DNA of 64,000 bases from Anaspis maculata (GCA_949128115.1 OX421962.1:9704262-9768261); one strand, 5' to 3'; shown: positions 23,045 to 35,906, counted from the first letter of the stretch. The notes: generated from the sequence alone by a model not told the origin. Numbers and translations are program-made.

Positions 23045-24160
23045 GCGCCAACACGATCTCGTCTCGCGCGGGTCCCAAAACGAAGTCAAATGGTGAATTG
23101 AAGCTGATCAAATTGCTTTCGGTTCAATATGCAACTTTGGACGATTGGGTCTTTGAAATTTTCATTATTTACGTAAATCCTGCTGCCCATAGCAGACCGC
23201 CGGGCATCTTTTTGGCTGGAACAGGCCAATAAGTCGGTCCATCCATTGCGACACTTTCTTCTGAGCAAAGGCGACGCATTTTTTAGAGAAGAGCGTCGAA
23301 AAATCGAGCTTGTTTCAAAAAGTTGAAAATATTTGTCTCATGATATTTTTGGGATCTGCATAACGGCGCACCCGGTATGTCTTGGTTCAACCGACTCAAC
23401 GGCGTACCCGAAAAGCTCATCACAGATGCTCCTAGATGCTCCGTTCTAGCTCCGTCTAGCCCCTTCTATCGCAAATGAACTTTGAAACGGAAAATTTCCA
23501 TAAAAACTGTAGAATTGCAGAAACACATGTACACTTCTAGCAAGAGGCACGAACTACACCGTACATCAACCCTAATGGAATCACCCCTAATTGCTACAGA
23601 AACTGCTGACGGCAGCAGAAAGTCGATAAAAAGGCTTTGATCGATCGACCAGCTCTCTTTTGATTTAGACAAGTTTTAATGTATGGTTGTTGGGAGCTGG
23701 GCATTGGCTCGAATCATTCCATTTCATCGGAGCTAGAATGGCGCATCTGGGAGCATCTTTGATGAAATTTCCGGGTGCGGCGTTAAGTCGGTTAAACCGA
23801 GACATACCGGGTGCGTCGCTATGCAAATCCCAATAAGATCGTCTCACGTGGGCCCCAAAACGGAAACAAATGACAAATTTTGGTTGAAAACGCGACTGTA
23901 GGCGACTGAATTCTTAAAAATTTGCTTTATTAAACGTTTTATACGTAAATCCTGCTGCTCATGACTGACTGTCAGGGCGTTCCTTATTTTTCCAATAATT
24001 ATTTAGAGCTTGGAGCGTCTTTTTGGCTGCAATAAGACAAAAAGTCAGTACATCCATTGCGACACATTCTTCTGAGCGACGGCATCGCATTTTTCAAAGT
24101 AAAGCGTCGTAAAATTGAACTCGTTTCAATAGACTAGAAATATTTTTCTCAACTATCAAA
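23045..24160. repeat. Direct repeats of about 310 bp flanking a MITE
   Basis: The unit at about 23045-23345 recurs in the same orientation at about 23835-24155. Shared text includes 'tacgtaaatcctgctgc', 'catccattgcgacac' and 'ttcttctgagc'. Between them sits the inverted-repeat element at 23349-23833. Confidence 0.75.
23349..23833. mobile_element. MITE with about 90-bp terminal inverted repeats
   Basis: The left end TTGGGATCTGCATA...GCGCACCCGGTATGTC mirrors the right end GACATACCGGGTGCG...TATGCAAATCCCAA. 'cggttaaaccgaga'-type text is also mirrored. The element is 485 bp with no coding capacity. The immediate flanks are the two halves of a direct repeat, so a short target duplication cannot be judged. 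Confidence 0.8.
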
Positions 24161-24782
24161 AATGTCACAGGCTACTCTGATTTCTTCATGCGCAAAAATT
24201 CGAAACCGGTCGGAAAATTACGTCATTTCCAATAAAATTGAGAAAAGCGTCAGATATCACGTCCCGCAAAAATTCTGTAGTCCATCTGTCCACCTGTGGC
24301 ACAAATGTGCGAAAATGAGTTTCAAAAGTGGCCCGGAAATTATTGTGCCGAACATCGTCGTTACCAGTGCAACCATCCGCAAATTTGTGGGGACTTTCCA
24401 TAGTTCCGATTTGGGAACTTTGAAAACTACATTTCTTAGGTCACTCGTAACAAGGTTCCGCTTCAAGAACTTGACGTCTTCTCCAAATACAAAAAATTGA
24501 ATTGACTACTTATGCTTTTTGACACAATCACGAACCTGTTATTATAACTGGACATATGACTCCCCCAAACTGCCTAATAAATGTTGTCCTTTCTGCGGAG
24601 GGTTCCAGGAGAATACAACAAACCATTACTAGGTACTCAAAAGTTCGACAGCGGTCTTCAAATAAATGCATTTTCTGTTTACAGTAGGGTTGAATTTGCC
24701 GTCAGATTCATGCAGATTTGCAATAGTTTATCGAAATTACATAAAAGTTTGAGGTTCACTGGAATATTTCGTGAGCGGTGCC

Positions 24783-25875
24783 CAGTGGCGAACTAAGGGA
24801 ATTGGGGGCCCGGGGCGGAATTGTAAGATGGGGCCCCTAAGGAGTGAAAGTTGAGAATATGAAGGGGGGCCGGCAGACCTTTTTGGCCCGCCCTGCCCCG
24901 CCGTAATTGAGCAAAAGCCTAAGAAACAAAAATTGTGTTGTTAATAACTTGACTATAAAACACACAGTAGCGCAGTCAGAATTTGAGGGCGTAGAAGGCA
25001 AAGGCAACGGTGAGGGTGTGAGTCAGGAAAAAGTAGCGCCGCAGGCGAAAATTTTTGGGCATAATAATAATGATGCTGATGATAATCGGTATATTTCGTG
25101 CGTTTTGCGATTTCGGTTTTCGACGTTTTCACCAAAATTACTTGATAATCAAACTTCTTTTCAGAAAATTTTTGCTCTTTTTGAAAACTTTCGCCAGAAT
25201 TTTTTCTGTATTGGTTTAGTGTGGAATGAAGTGCCATGGGCGCTTGGGAGGTAGAGGGGTGGTCTCATTCGCCCACTTTTGCCCCCCCCCCTTGGCTATG
25301 CCACTGACCACCAGTACCTACAAGAAGTTTTCGGTTCCAGCTTTGGATGTTGAATTGGATTTGGACTGTTGACTCAATGCTAAAACCTACTCGTATATAC
25401 AAAATTAGGAATAATATGAATTTCTACTACCTGCAGCGCGCAGACAAGATAATTTGATTGTTTTGTCTTTCCCCTCTTTCGAAAAGAAAAAATAAAATAC
25501 AAAATTTCGAAAGGCTTGAGGCCCCTGGCACTGTGATATCCGGGGCCGGGGCCCCTAAAGCCTAAAGTGAAAATAATTCGCAGAGACTCCGTGATACAGA
25601 CACACCTCTATTGCCTGTGTGTAGGCCCCGAAACATGTTGTCATGGGGCCTGCTGAGGTAACTTTAAAATGGAAAAAATAGGAAAACAATGTTTCTCACT
25701 TTAGTAATATGCGAAAAAAAGTGATCATCGAGGGAAAAAATTGAAATTTTTGGATTTTATCCCAATTTTTTGCAGTATTTTTCACAAACAAGAGGAATTG
25801 GGGGCCCCATCAGATGATTGAGGCCCCGAGGCCCAGGGCGGACCGCCCCCGCCGCCCCCCCTTAGTCCGCCACTG
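24783..25875. mobile_element. hAT-type non-autonomous transposon
   Basis: The ends are CAGTGGCGAACTAAGGG and CAGTGGCGGACTAAGGG (inverted), a classic hAT start. Immediately outside lie 8-bp flanks GCGGTGCC (24775-24782) and GCGGTGTC (25876-25883), a target duplication with one transition. A second hAT-like end 'ccttggctatgccactg' lies inside at about 25290-25307, suggesting a composite history. The body is G/C-rich near both ends and A/T-rich inside. No transposase was recognised. Confidence 0.85.
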
Positions 25876-25922
25876 GCGGTGTCGTCGATGACTGTCAATT
25901 CTGTCAGCCATCCTGAAGGCTA

Positions 25923-27358
25923 GGCCCCATCTGCGATATATTACAGATTTCTTGTGATATATCGCCGAATTCAAATAAAACTATTTCCCGCCATTATTTC
26001 TAGCTTTCTGCGACTAGTCGCAAGATCAGCTATCATCTGTCATCAAGTTTGCTATTTTAGCACCCATTTTCAGACAAGGGCTTCGGGAATGGAGGAACTA
26101 GATTTTTGTTTTTCAACAGAATCCCTTATGCAAATTACAAGACATGGTATATGCACTCTATTATTCATGTCGTCTTTGAAATATCGGTTGTATCCAATAT
26201 TTAGGGACCTTTCGCGGTTTTTGCATGCGTCGTGCCCGTACTACTCATAGATCGAAGGTAAATACCACGTACGAAGAATTTTACAGATAACTCCTAGTTT
26301 TACATAATTATCGTTTTTCCTCGTGTGATACCTACCTACGATCGAACCCAGACAATATCGGAACCTTTTGATACGAACACTGCAAACACCCTGGTTTGAC
26401 GTCATGCACTGTTTTAGTTTGGCTTCTTTGACTCAACGTATCATATTTAGGTTATTTTTTCTCTCCCTATTTCTCGCCAATCAAGGGCAACAAAATAACA
26501 ACGGTACATGACACGAACATTAAGTATGCATCTGTTGAATATGTAGTGGGTAAATAAATTGCAAGCATCTGATTATGCCGAATCCGCAAAGATGAAAATA
26601 CGGAGGGGAAAAACACACATGAACATGATACGTTTGGTTTTTTCTTCCGTTCCGGATATGAACAATCAAGTGGATTATCTACTGACCAGTCCGGACGCTT
26701 GGCAACTATACCGGTCAGCCATCAGGTTGACTTCGAAACAAAACTGATAATTTGTCAGTATGTTATTCTTATTTCTTTTCCACATTTTAATCGACACATC
26801 ACAAATTCAAAATATATTTTGGTAATAAATGGATAACGATATAAGTATGGTGCGAACATTGCAAGCAATAAAATATCCACAAAATCATATCAAATCCATC
26901 CTAGACATTTTGGAGGAAAACCGAAAAGCACCAAATCTCATCGCTACCGCGACTGGCCGCAAACGTCGCAAGAAATTCACCACGGGCCAACTTTTTTGCG
27001 ATAAATCGCGATATCTGTCATCATCGGGCCTGGGAGTTTTATGCAATCCGCATTACATCGATGTAGCAAGAGTTGCCTAAAGCCGGTGAGATTGGTTCCC
27101 GACTAACTTTAGGTAGGGCAGGCGCCTGTATAAAATTAATTCTTCAATATCAAGTATGGGCCGAGATTTTGACCAGTCAAATTCACAACTCTGCTAAAAA
27201 TATGAGAAATGTCCAACAACTTGGACGATTCAACCATTATTGATTGACATTGACGTGGAGACAACTATGACACCAAACTTCATCTCAACATTAATTTCGC
27301 ACATGAAAACTAGCAAAAACGGCGATGAAAATTCTTGCGATATATCGCAGATGGGGCC
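25923..27358. mobile_element. TA-flanked DNA transposon, 1.4 kb
   Basis: Perfect 19-bp inverted ends GGCCCCATCTGCGATATAT sit inside TA dinucleotides (25921-25922 and 27359-27360), with weaker pairing further in. The TA target is what Tc1/mariner-like elements use, but other families also use it. Interior plus-strand frames of about 60-100 residues (25954-26250, 26559-26747, 26829-27080) have no domain I recognise and no intact DDE motif, so I leave them unannotated. Confidence 0.8.
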
Positions 27359-29092
27359 TATTCGTTCGATGTTAATGGTGTCGTCGTAGTCACTGTCATC
27401 GGTGACATCTATCAGGAAATGTTAGGTTGAAATGACAAATGCCAATAAAATATACATCAATTTTGACAGCTGCAAGCGCCAACTGTCAACACTGGGAAAT
27501 AAAAACCCAACGTCATTATAATCTCATGACGGCCACCCGTCATAGTCGACTCCGCTACCGTCTATCCAGTTTTACAGGTTCGTGGACGTAGCACATAAGA
27601 AAAACAAACGTCTTCGGTGGCTGTGACGTAAACGAAAAATCTGACGTTGGAAGTTTGTTTACGTCAAAAAGGGTTGTCAGTTTTTTTTGCATAAAAAGGA
27701 GGCTTTGCATGGGGCGCTGCATACTTGAATAATCAGAAGAACGGCTGCAGGTTCTGACATGGGTGAACTGCAAACGACAAATTTTCAATTTGATCACGGC
27801 CACCTTGATTTTTCGGCCCAAGCTCTCCAGTTTTCGAACCGCTATGAAATCGTCAATTTTCAACGCAGAAAGTTTTCGAAAACAGCGTTGTGTTCGTGAG
27901 AATAATCTCCATGCGAATTCCGAGAAATGTACAGAGTGTTTCAAAAATAATCAAAAGTTGAAATCATTTCCGGTCGAATACTTACAAGTGCAAATAAATT
28001 CTGCGATGGGAAACACCGTTGTCTAGGTCGAACCTTTAGCTGGAGCAGCTTTCATAAAAACGTAAATGGAAGTGGTCAAGTGACACATGAAGGTCTTTCA
28101 GTTTTTTCCCAGCGCTGCCCCTTTTTTCAATTCGAAGTTTGAACTAGTTTTTCAATCCAGCTTGCCATCTTTTTGTTAACTTTTCGTCTGGAAACGCTGC
28201 CTAGATTGTGATAGAATCAAAATATGTATATCAATACAAACAGCTGAAGACCATAATTATTATTATTATCATCGTTTGACAAACAGTAGCGATCTGCTGT
28301 AGACGTCTGGTTCGTCCATCAAACAAAGTAGGTACTAGTTTTGACGGTCAAACTAAAAATAGAGTCCGACTGGTATTAATTCAATTAAATTAAACTTTAT
28401 GCGATCCGTGAGCAAGACGTAAATAGGTGAATATGAACTTCGATATGAACAATAAGACCTCCTAAGACCTTCTTTTCATGCCAGCATGTAAACATGAAAT
28501 TGCGACACATTTGATTCGCAAGACGCTTCAGAAGGACAACTCGGAAAAAGTAATTACGCTTCTTGCTAATCAATGGAAAAACTCATTACAGCCGTAAGTA
28601 GGACGACAAATAATAAACACTTTATATTTGTTTCTTATTGTCTTTTATGTAGGTATATACCGCAATGCAAGAAAAATTTTGCGACTTTTCCTCGCAATCG
28701 CACAAGGTTAAATAAATGAATTACCAACACAAGCCGTTCCCGTTGTATTATTGCACTAATTAGTGCAACAATACTGTGTGTGCCGGCAAATTGTGTTTGC
28801 GGTGATTTTTTTTTCTGCGCTTTGCCTCATCTCGTTAACATAGTCCAATTATAATGTCCAATTAAATACAGGGCGAAGCAAAAACCGGATTTCCATAGAT
28901 ATTCCATAGAGCATGGCATCAGAAGAGAGAAACCGGCGAAAAATAACCGTGTTGTGTGCTCTGCGACAGTTACGTAATCGGGCTGGGGGTCACGGTGGAG
29001 GTCAAGTCTTCAGACGTTAATGCAAATAAAGGCGTATTATATACCTAGATGAAGGAAAAAATGACGATGAGAGTTACAATAAAAATTCTCCG

Positions 29093-29110
29093 AGTGTGTG
29101 TGTGTGTGTA
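29093..29110 (+). repeat. (GT)n microsatellite
   Basis: About eight GT dinucleotides occur. Nothing else is recognisable between about 28030 and 30500. Confidence 0.8.
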
Positions 29111-30559
29111 GGTATACAGAACTCGCACACCAACACACTGAAGTCTAGAGTCCGAGACGGTTTGTGTGTACGGCCCTGAAACTCTCAATCAATAAACGAG
29201 TCGAGGATACCATCAGCATACCGTTACTTAACAACTGCAAATTAATATTGTACTATCATCGTGCAGAACTTGATTCGAACACCACCACCACCGGCAAATA
29301 GTTTTCGATTTGATGCGAAACTAGTTCGGAGAAATCAGAAACTTTTCTGTGCTGTTGCTCTCTAGTGGTTTATATTTCTGCATAATGTCTGCTTTGAGTC
29401 GATTTTTACAACCTGAATTATAAGCTGTCTATTATTCCAGTTGCGCTTACAAATATTGTGGATAGGCATACCGGCGAAAATTTGCGGCCACCACGAGGCG
29501 CTGGACGCAATCAAACATGGTGATCCAAGAGGCCTTGACAAATAAGAACCCAGCGTAGTGACACTTGACAGGTGGCATTGCGTAAAAATCATAAAACATT
29601 GACAGTTTTGACAGTTGAAACAATAATTCTTGATTTCTTGTCTTCCCTAGTTACACATCAGTAAATGACCTGGAGCACTTCTTCGCACTTTGTTGAGGGG
29701 CCTGATTCGGTCACCAACATAACAATAAACATCGCACAAACTGATTTGTATTATCGGCATTTTCCGAAACAAAGATAAAGTAGTGGAACTGTTACGATAT
29801 CCTGTTCCAAACATACTAGCCTATTGAATCTTGTAAGGGGGGTGTTCTTAAGGGCTCTAGGGACAGAGAACAAGAATCAGTTCAGACCCACTAACAACAA
29901 AATGAATCCTTTATTCCATAAACGTCGGAACCAAATGCCAATGAAAGTTTAGAAAATGCTCGAAAAAGGTATTCAGTGGGTTGTCGCAGCGCTTCTTCTT
30001 CACAGTCGCTCCAAGGACTCTTTCCCGACGTTCCAGACACGAGCTACCAGGTAAACTGTTTTTCCCTTGACAGTGTTAGTCGTCAAGGAGTCGTCGTTGC
30101 ACCCTCCACTTTCTTCTACGAGTGGAATACGACGTGGAAAACGGTGCCTTGTTACAACCTATTATACTATAGGGCCGCAAGAGTATGCAACCAGGTTGCT
30201 GGATGAACTGCTGGCGGCCTCTGTCAGCCGGTATTCGAAGCTCATGTGTCAATGTGACGTGAAAAGTCACATTTGAACTGTCATGAACTGAAATATTCAA
30301 AATTCGTTGGAATAGCTGGGATATTTGGTTGTTTCCGCTGCTTTCGCTCATGCTTGCACTGCTGATAAGTGATATTAGTTATTTACTGTGTTATTGTTTG
30401 TTTGCCTGATCAACGACTTTACAAAATCTGAAGCATTTGCAGTTTGTCGAGCCCCAAATTGAGTTATATCGTTTTTCTGCTTTTCCATAACGTTCAAATT
30501 TTTAAATGGAGCATCTAAATTAGTGCTGGCAAAAGCCGGGACAAATAAAAACCGGTGTA

Positions 30560-30835
30560 CCTGTTTTGTCGAATACAATACCGGTTTTACCGGTTTTGGT
30601 AAAACCGGTATTGGAAGCCGATATTGAAAACCGGCACCGAAAACCGGTATTGGAAACCGCTCCGAAAACCGGATTTGGATGCCGGCTCCGAATACTGACT
30701 CCGAATACTGACTCCGAAAGCCGGCTCGAAAAAAAAAGATCTCGAAAGCCGGCTCTGAAAGCCAATTTTCAGTTATCATCAGAACCGCGGTTTTTGGAGC
30801 CGGCTTTCAAAAACGATTCGGTTGCCAGCATTGAT
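30560..30835. repeat. Degenerate AAAACCGG repeat
   Basis: 'accggttttaccgg', 'gaaaaccgg' and 'gaaagccggctc' phrases recur every 10-20 bp. The core is self-complementary (ccggtttt/aaaaccgg), which makes the block a source of short hairpins. Confidence 0.75.
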
Positions 30836-30839
30836 TCCA

Positions 30840-33055
30840 ATAGTGAAATTTCAACTTTACACACGAAATTTCGACTTCAAACACGAACTAAATTTCTACT
30901 TCATACGCAAAAACTGGAGTTTTTATCGCGAAATTTGGTTCCTATCATGTGAAACTTCGACTTGAAACAAGAAAAATTCGACGTTCAATTCGAAATTCCG
31001 ATTCGAAAACTGATAAATTTCGACTTTTATTACAAAATTGACTTAAAACACGAAAAACTTGACTTATTGTATCATCTCAAAAATTGCACTGCCTACACGA
31101 AATTTCGACTCTGAACATGAAAATTAGGACTTTCAACGCGGAAGATCCAACTTCTAGGCTTCTACTGCGAAATTTTGACTTTAAACATGAAAAGCTTGAA
31201 TTAAAACTTGGAAGTAGTGACATCAAAAACTTCGAGTTTTATCTTAGAGTTTAGAAACTTGGGCTTTGAACATGGGAAACTTGAATTAAATATCGATTAT
31301 TCGACTTCAAACACAAAATTTCGACTTTCAAAATGAAAAACTTCGAATTCAAATACGAAAGATCTAACACGGAAAGTTACAACATTTATTTTGGGATTTC
31401 AACTGGAAAACCGACAAAATTTGACTTCTAATGCGAAATTTTGATTTCAACACGAAAAACTTCAATTAAGCCTTCGATATTCGACTTCAATAACAAAATT
31501 TCGACTTCTAGATGGAAAACTCGCCTGTCAATTCTCAAATTTCGACTTCAACCACGAAATTTCGCCTCGATTAAATACGAATGACTACGACTTTTAACAA
31601 GGAAACTTCGACTTCAAAAACCAAAATTTTTGACTCTTACCACAAAAAACTTGAATTTTTACTCCGCAACAGTGACTTTGAACATAACAATCTTCAATTT
31701 TGAAAAGAATTTTTCATTTTAAGCACGAAATGTTGACTTCAAACACAAACGACTTCGATTTTGATCTTGACATTCCGACTTCAACCATGAAATTTCGACT
31801 CCACACGAAAAACCTTGGACTTGACATCTCGAAATTTTAAAACTTCCGACTTCTAACATAAATTCTTTTACTTCAATTGCAAAATTTTGACTTGGAACAC
31901 GAAAAACTTGACTTAAATCTCGAAAATTTGGCTCAAACACGAAATTTTGACTTCGAACATGAAAACTTCGACTGTAACCTGGAGAATTTGACTTCAAACA
32001 AAAAAAATTCAGACTTGAAACAGTAATTTGACAGTTATTTCTCTTTGTATATTTCGTCCCCCGGAAGAAAAGTGACACAACTCAAAAATGGTAGGTTTTG
32101 AGTTAGATACATGAATAAGCGGTAAATCACTTTTATTTTACGGTGGAAAAGAGTTTCAACTTGAACTCTTCAATTTTATTGATTCTAAGTTTATTGAAGA
32201 GTTCAAGTTGAAACTCTTATCCACCATAAAATATAAGTGATTTACCGCTTATTCATGTATCTAACTCAAAACCTACCATTTTTGAGTTGTGTCACTTTTC
32301 TTCCAGGGGGACGATTTGGAATTATTCAAACCGACTTATCTCGAAACTTCGACTTCAAATGCAAAAATCTTTACTTGTATCTTGAATTCTTGACTTTGAA
32401 TGCAAAAAACGTTGACTCCAACTTGAAAATTTTCAGTTCAAACGTGAGAATTCCGATTTAATCTCGAAATGTTGGCTTCGAACACGAAATTTTGACTTTA
32501 AACGCGGAAGATTTGAACTTTATCTCAAAATTTCGACTTTTGACTTGAAATTTTAACAGCACAAAACACTTCGACATTTATCGCGGAATTGGGGCCTCAG
32601 ATGCAAAAACCTTTTACGTGCATCATTAAATTTCGCGGAAGATTTTGGCTTGGATCTCGACTTTAAAAACGAAAAGCTCTTACGTCAATCTGGGAACTTT
32701 GACTTCAAAACACAAAAAATTTCGACTTGAAACGCGAAAAATCTCCACTTCAAACCCGTAAAACTTCGAGTTTCTTCTGGAAATTTTGAATTGGAACACG
32801 AAAAACTCCGACTTTCAACTTGAAACCTCGACTCGAAAGACGAAAAACAACTCCTGACTTGAACTGCGAAAATTTGATTATAAAAATACAAAGAACTTCG
32901 ACTTAAAACAGAGAAATTCTACCCCAAACAAAAAACTGTGACTCTCATTTCCAAATTTCAACTTCAGACGCAAAAACCTTCGACTTAATCTCGAAAATCT
33001 GACTTTGAATACGGAAAAATGGACCTGGATCTCGATATTTAGACTTCAAACACTT
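30840..33055. repeat. Degenerate minisatellite, 'ttcgacttcaaacacgaaa' family
   Basis: For 2.2 kb the sequence repeats short phrases such as 'cgaaatttcgacttcaaaca' and 'gaaaaacttgactt' with a variable 20-30-bp spacing. The same family in opposite orientation is at 45780-46190 and 51930-52045. It is interrupted by a hairpin MITE at 32055-32313. Confidence 0.8.
32055..32313. mobile_element. Near-perfect hairpin MITE, 259 bp
   Basis: The ends are CGTCCCCCGGAAGAAAAG and CTTTTCTTCCAGGGGGACG. The two arms of about 120 bp match almost base for base, including 'aataagcggtaaatcactt', around a loop of about 15-20 bp near 32185. ATTT lies immediately outside on both sides (32051-32054 and 32314-32317), a probable 4-bp target duplication. 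It is inserted in the minisatellite. High arm identity suggests recent insertion. Confidence 0.85.
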
Positions 33056-33074
33056 GTAACGGCAGCTGTCTTCC

Positions 33075-33265
33075 TTCAGGTTTGCAGGGATTGCTCCTTT
33101 TTCTTCAGACTCACTAAATGAGGAGATGATTTTTGACTCAAGTTCCCCTTTCCTTCCACAACCAACTAAGGAGCTGACTTTTGACTAAGGTTTCCTCTTT
33201 CTTTCCACACCCACCAGATAAGGAGTTGATCTCTGACTCAAGTTTTCCATTCTTTCCAGATCCAT
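33075..33265. repeat. About 60-bp tandem repeat, three copies
   Basis: Copies share 'aaggag(c/t)tga', 'tgactcaagtt' or 'tgactaaggtt', and 'ctttccaca'. The interval up to about 33500 is otherwise featureless. Confidence 0.65.
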
Positions 33266-33539
33266 TAGGAGAAACAGCGACCTTGATCAACTTGATTCAT
33301 GATTTTACGTTCATTTAATACAATTATTAAAAGTGGCAAATCGCAACGGTGAAGCTTTCATAAAAGGGAAAACATCAAAATCGACCGCCTCGAGGCCGCT
33401 GGAGCGACCAGACAATGAAAGATATAAACTGATATAAACTGGCAGGTTTTTTCCACCAGACCTGCAGTGGAAGGTAGGAAGCACCGAGAAATATAAATTG
33501 TCGAGAGAAACAAACAGCTGATTTTGTCTTCAAGACAAT

Positions 33540-34100
33540 GTAAGACAGTGGACAAATCTAGTGGAAATGAAAGGCAAGAGGAAGCAAGGACATGTAACCA
33601 GATTGGAATCGAACTAGAAAAGCGGTTGAATACCGAAATGAATAGAATCGGCCTTAACGCTGAGCTCTGGGTAAGCGCTAAAGCCTCCGTTCTCGTAAGT
33701 ACGTCCATAAAAATTTCGACGTTATCTCGGCATTGAGACATGCGAAAGGATAAAGACTTGCTCAATTTGATTTTGCACTTTGAGTCACTGCTGCTTACTG
33801 GTGATCTTGCGTTTTCAAGTTTAGCTCAAGTTAGTAGTGCTGTTTTAGCTTGGAATTGTTCAAATAGTAACTGAGAGGAGAAGTAGTCTGATGTGGAAAC
33901 AGATCTGAATCAAAGAAGGAGAGAGGGTGAACAACGAAATGAATGGGATAGGTCCTGTATCAGAGCTCTGGGATAAGCACTGAAAGCTGTGCTTTTGCAG
34001 ATGCGCTTATAAATTTTCCACGGTCGTATCGGCATGGCATAATAGGGCATGATGGGATAATAAAGATTTCAGTGGTATTTCGTGAAACTGATCGCAGTTT
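33540..34100. repeat. Diverged direct duplication, about 310-bp offset
   Basis: 'accgaaatgaatagaatcgg', 'gctgagctctgggtaagcgct' and 'atctcggcat' near 33630-33735 recur as 'acgaaatgaatgggatagg', 'agagctctgggataagcact' and 'gtatcggcat' near 33935-34035. Confidence 0.65.
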
Positions 34101-34240
34101 TTTGCTGTTGGATCTGCTTCTTCATTCTCAATTTGAATTGGCAGTGCTGCAACGGGGTTTACTCATGAGCACTGATTTTACTCAGGCAGCCAATGTTGCC
34201 AGTTCTCTTTGCACAGGGTCAAGTTTATCTTAGATGCGAT

Positions 34241-34282
34241 TGCTCGGGCGCCACCTCACTTTTGCTCGGGCGCCACCTCACT
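34241..34282 (+). repeat. 20-bp direct repeat
   Basis: 'tgctcgggcgccacctcact' occurs twice, separated by two bases. Confidence 0.9.
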
Positions 34283-34799
34283 TGACTGCGGAGCATAGGT
34301 GACCTAGCAAGGCACAACTATCCATAAACTGTTGGGCTCTTCGAGACTTCGAGCATACCGCAGACTGCTTTGCTTCAAAGTAAGCGTGCTTAAGAAGAGC
34401 TTTGTGAAGGCATTCGCCGGCTATTTGCTGGAACCGAGAGCCAAAACGACGGCATTTCGCAACGGCATGCATAATTCGGTTTACAAATCGCCGCAGTCGC
34501 AGGCCGATGGGAGTTTTCGGAATCCCGCGCGCGAGTTGGGCTTGCAAAATAAAAATAATCAACCAGACATTCTGCACGAGCGTAAATTGGCTTGTTTAGA
34601 AATCGGCGCTTCCACATACCTCTACACTAATAATATTAACACTGCAATTGATGAACAGGTCACACGGGTCGCGACACGACTCTTCTGTATTTATTGTAAT
34701 TACCAAACATGTGAAAATTGCGCTGTTAGGTGTGGTTTTCAATTGCTTTAGAAACTTTACACACGCAGAGAAGTATGTGTAGTTGGAGAGCTTGAGATT

Positions 34800-35540
34800 G
34801 CGACGATGGCCGCCCTAGCCAAAGTCACCTGACGACTTCTCATCGTCGTCGTCGTCGTCGCCTTTGAGGTCTCCGCGCGAGCACCAAATGCACCATTTGA
34901 TGTGTTGTGCATACGACGATACTTGTGTGTGTGTGTGTGCAAAACTTGTACACATATCAGCACAAGAACGAGGTAAATGAACTCGAAAATGCGCTCTCGA
35001 TCTTGATTTTGTTCCATCTCCGGTGGATGCAGGCGGCAGCAAATGACACGGTCGTCCAGAACTCAAAAGAAGCCACACTGCGAATTATCTTTTCAAAAAT
35101 AGCCGCGTGCAGAAAATCGAAATAATTACAAAGAAACCGGGTTTTATCGCGTCAGACGACGGCAAAAGATCGTATATTTTATAATGAATATGAATGGATT
35201 CCGGAGTGCGCACGATGATGATAGCGCGAGGGCGTGTGTCGGTATCTCGTCGACGGAAGAGCGAGCGCGGAGCGGGCCGGACGTGTGGTATACGGTTCAC
35301 GGTCCAGTGGCGTGCCGCAAGAACCTTTCACGAGCACGAACGGTTTCGACAGCGGCACTCCGTAAGAGAACACCGCTAACGATGTTTCCTCTCGATAACC
35401 TCCGCGAAAGAATTGCGGTGTGGTACCACCTATCTCCCGGAAAACAGTTCCTGAAAGTCCCGCGTGCTGCCCCAAGCGAAATAACTCAAGTTTGTACGAC
35501 GTGCAAGCAAAATCAGTGCGGAAATGACGTAACACCTTTC
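34800..35540. other. CpG-rich island inside the AT-rich intron
   Basis: CpG is frequent here (a run of CGTCGTCGTCGTCG near 34842-34860, and 'gcgcgagggcgtgtgtcgg' near 35223), unlike the neighbouring intron. A (GT)n run sits near 34924. Open frames exist on both strands but none has a recognised domain. It could be a promoter or 5' exon of an alternative transcript, or simply a GC-rich repeat; the sequence alone does not decide. Confidence 0.4.
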
Positions 35541-35906
35541 AGCTTTTCAACGATCAGCCGTAATTCAAGCTTTGTTTCATACTTGAAAATCTGAAACGAC
35601 TTTTTTCATCTAGAACATTTATTATGATGATGTCATGTAGGGTGGATCTGAATAAGTCTAGGAGGATTGAAGAATAAGAAGGGAATCTAGGAAGGGATAC
35701 CTTGTAGGCGGGGAATAGATACCTAAAACAAGCAGCCAATTACTGGATCTTAACTGTTCAACATTTAAAATGCCGGTATCGAACATTTTTACCTTTTTCA
35801 AAATGATATAACTTTGGATTGTCTCAACCGATTCCGATTTTGTCTTCAAGGTTGTTGAGATACATTTGCGTCCCCTTTTTTTTCTTGTGTTCCGAGGCCT
35901 TGCCAA

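Noticed and set aside
24162..24500. 112-residue plus-strand frame beside the direct repeats
   Set aside because: No family resemblance and part of it overlaps repeat sequence.
34332..34751. 139-residue plus-strand frame
   Set aside because: No recognisable domain, no splice or codon-use support; left unannotated, although the local GC is raised.
34842..34942. Trinucleotide and dinucleotide runs as a regulatory site
   Set aside because: They are simple microsatellites; nothing beyond composition supports a function.
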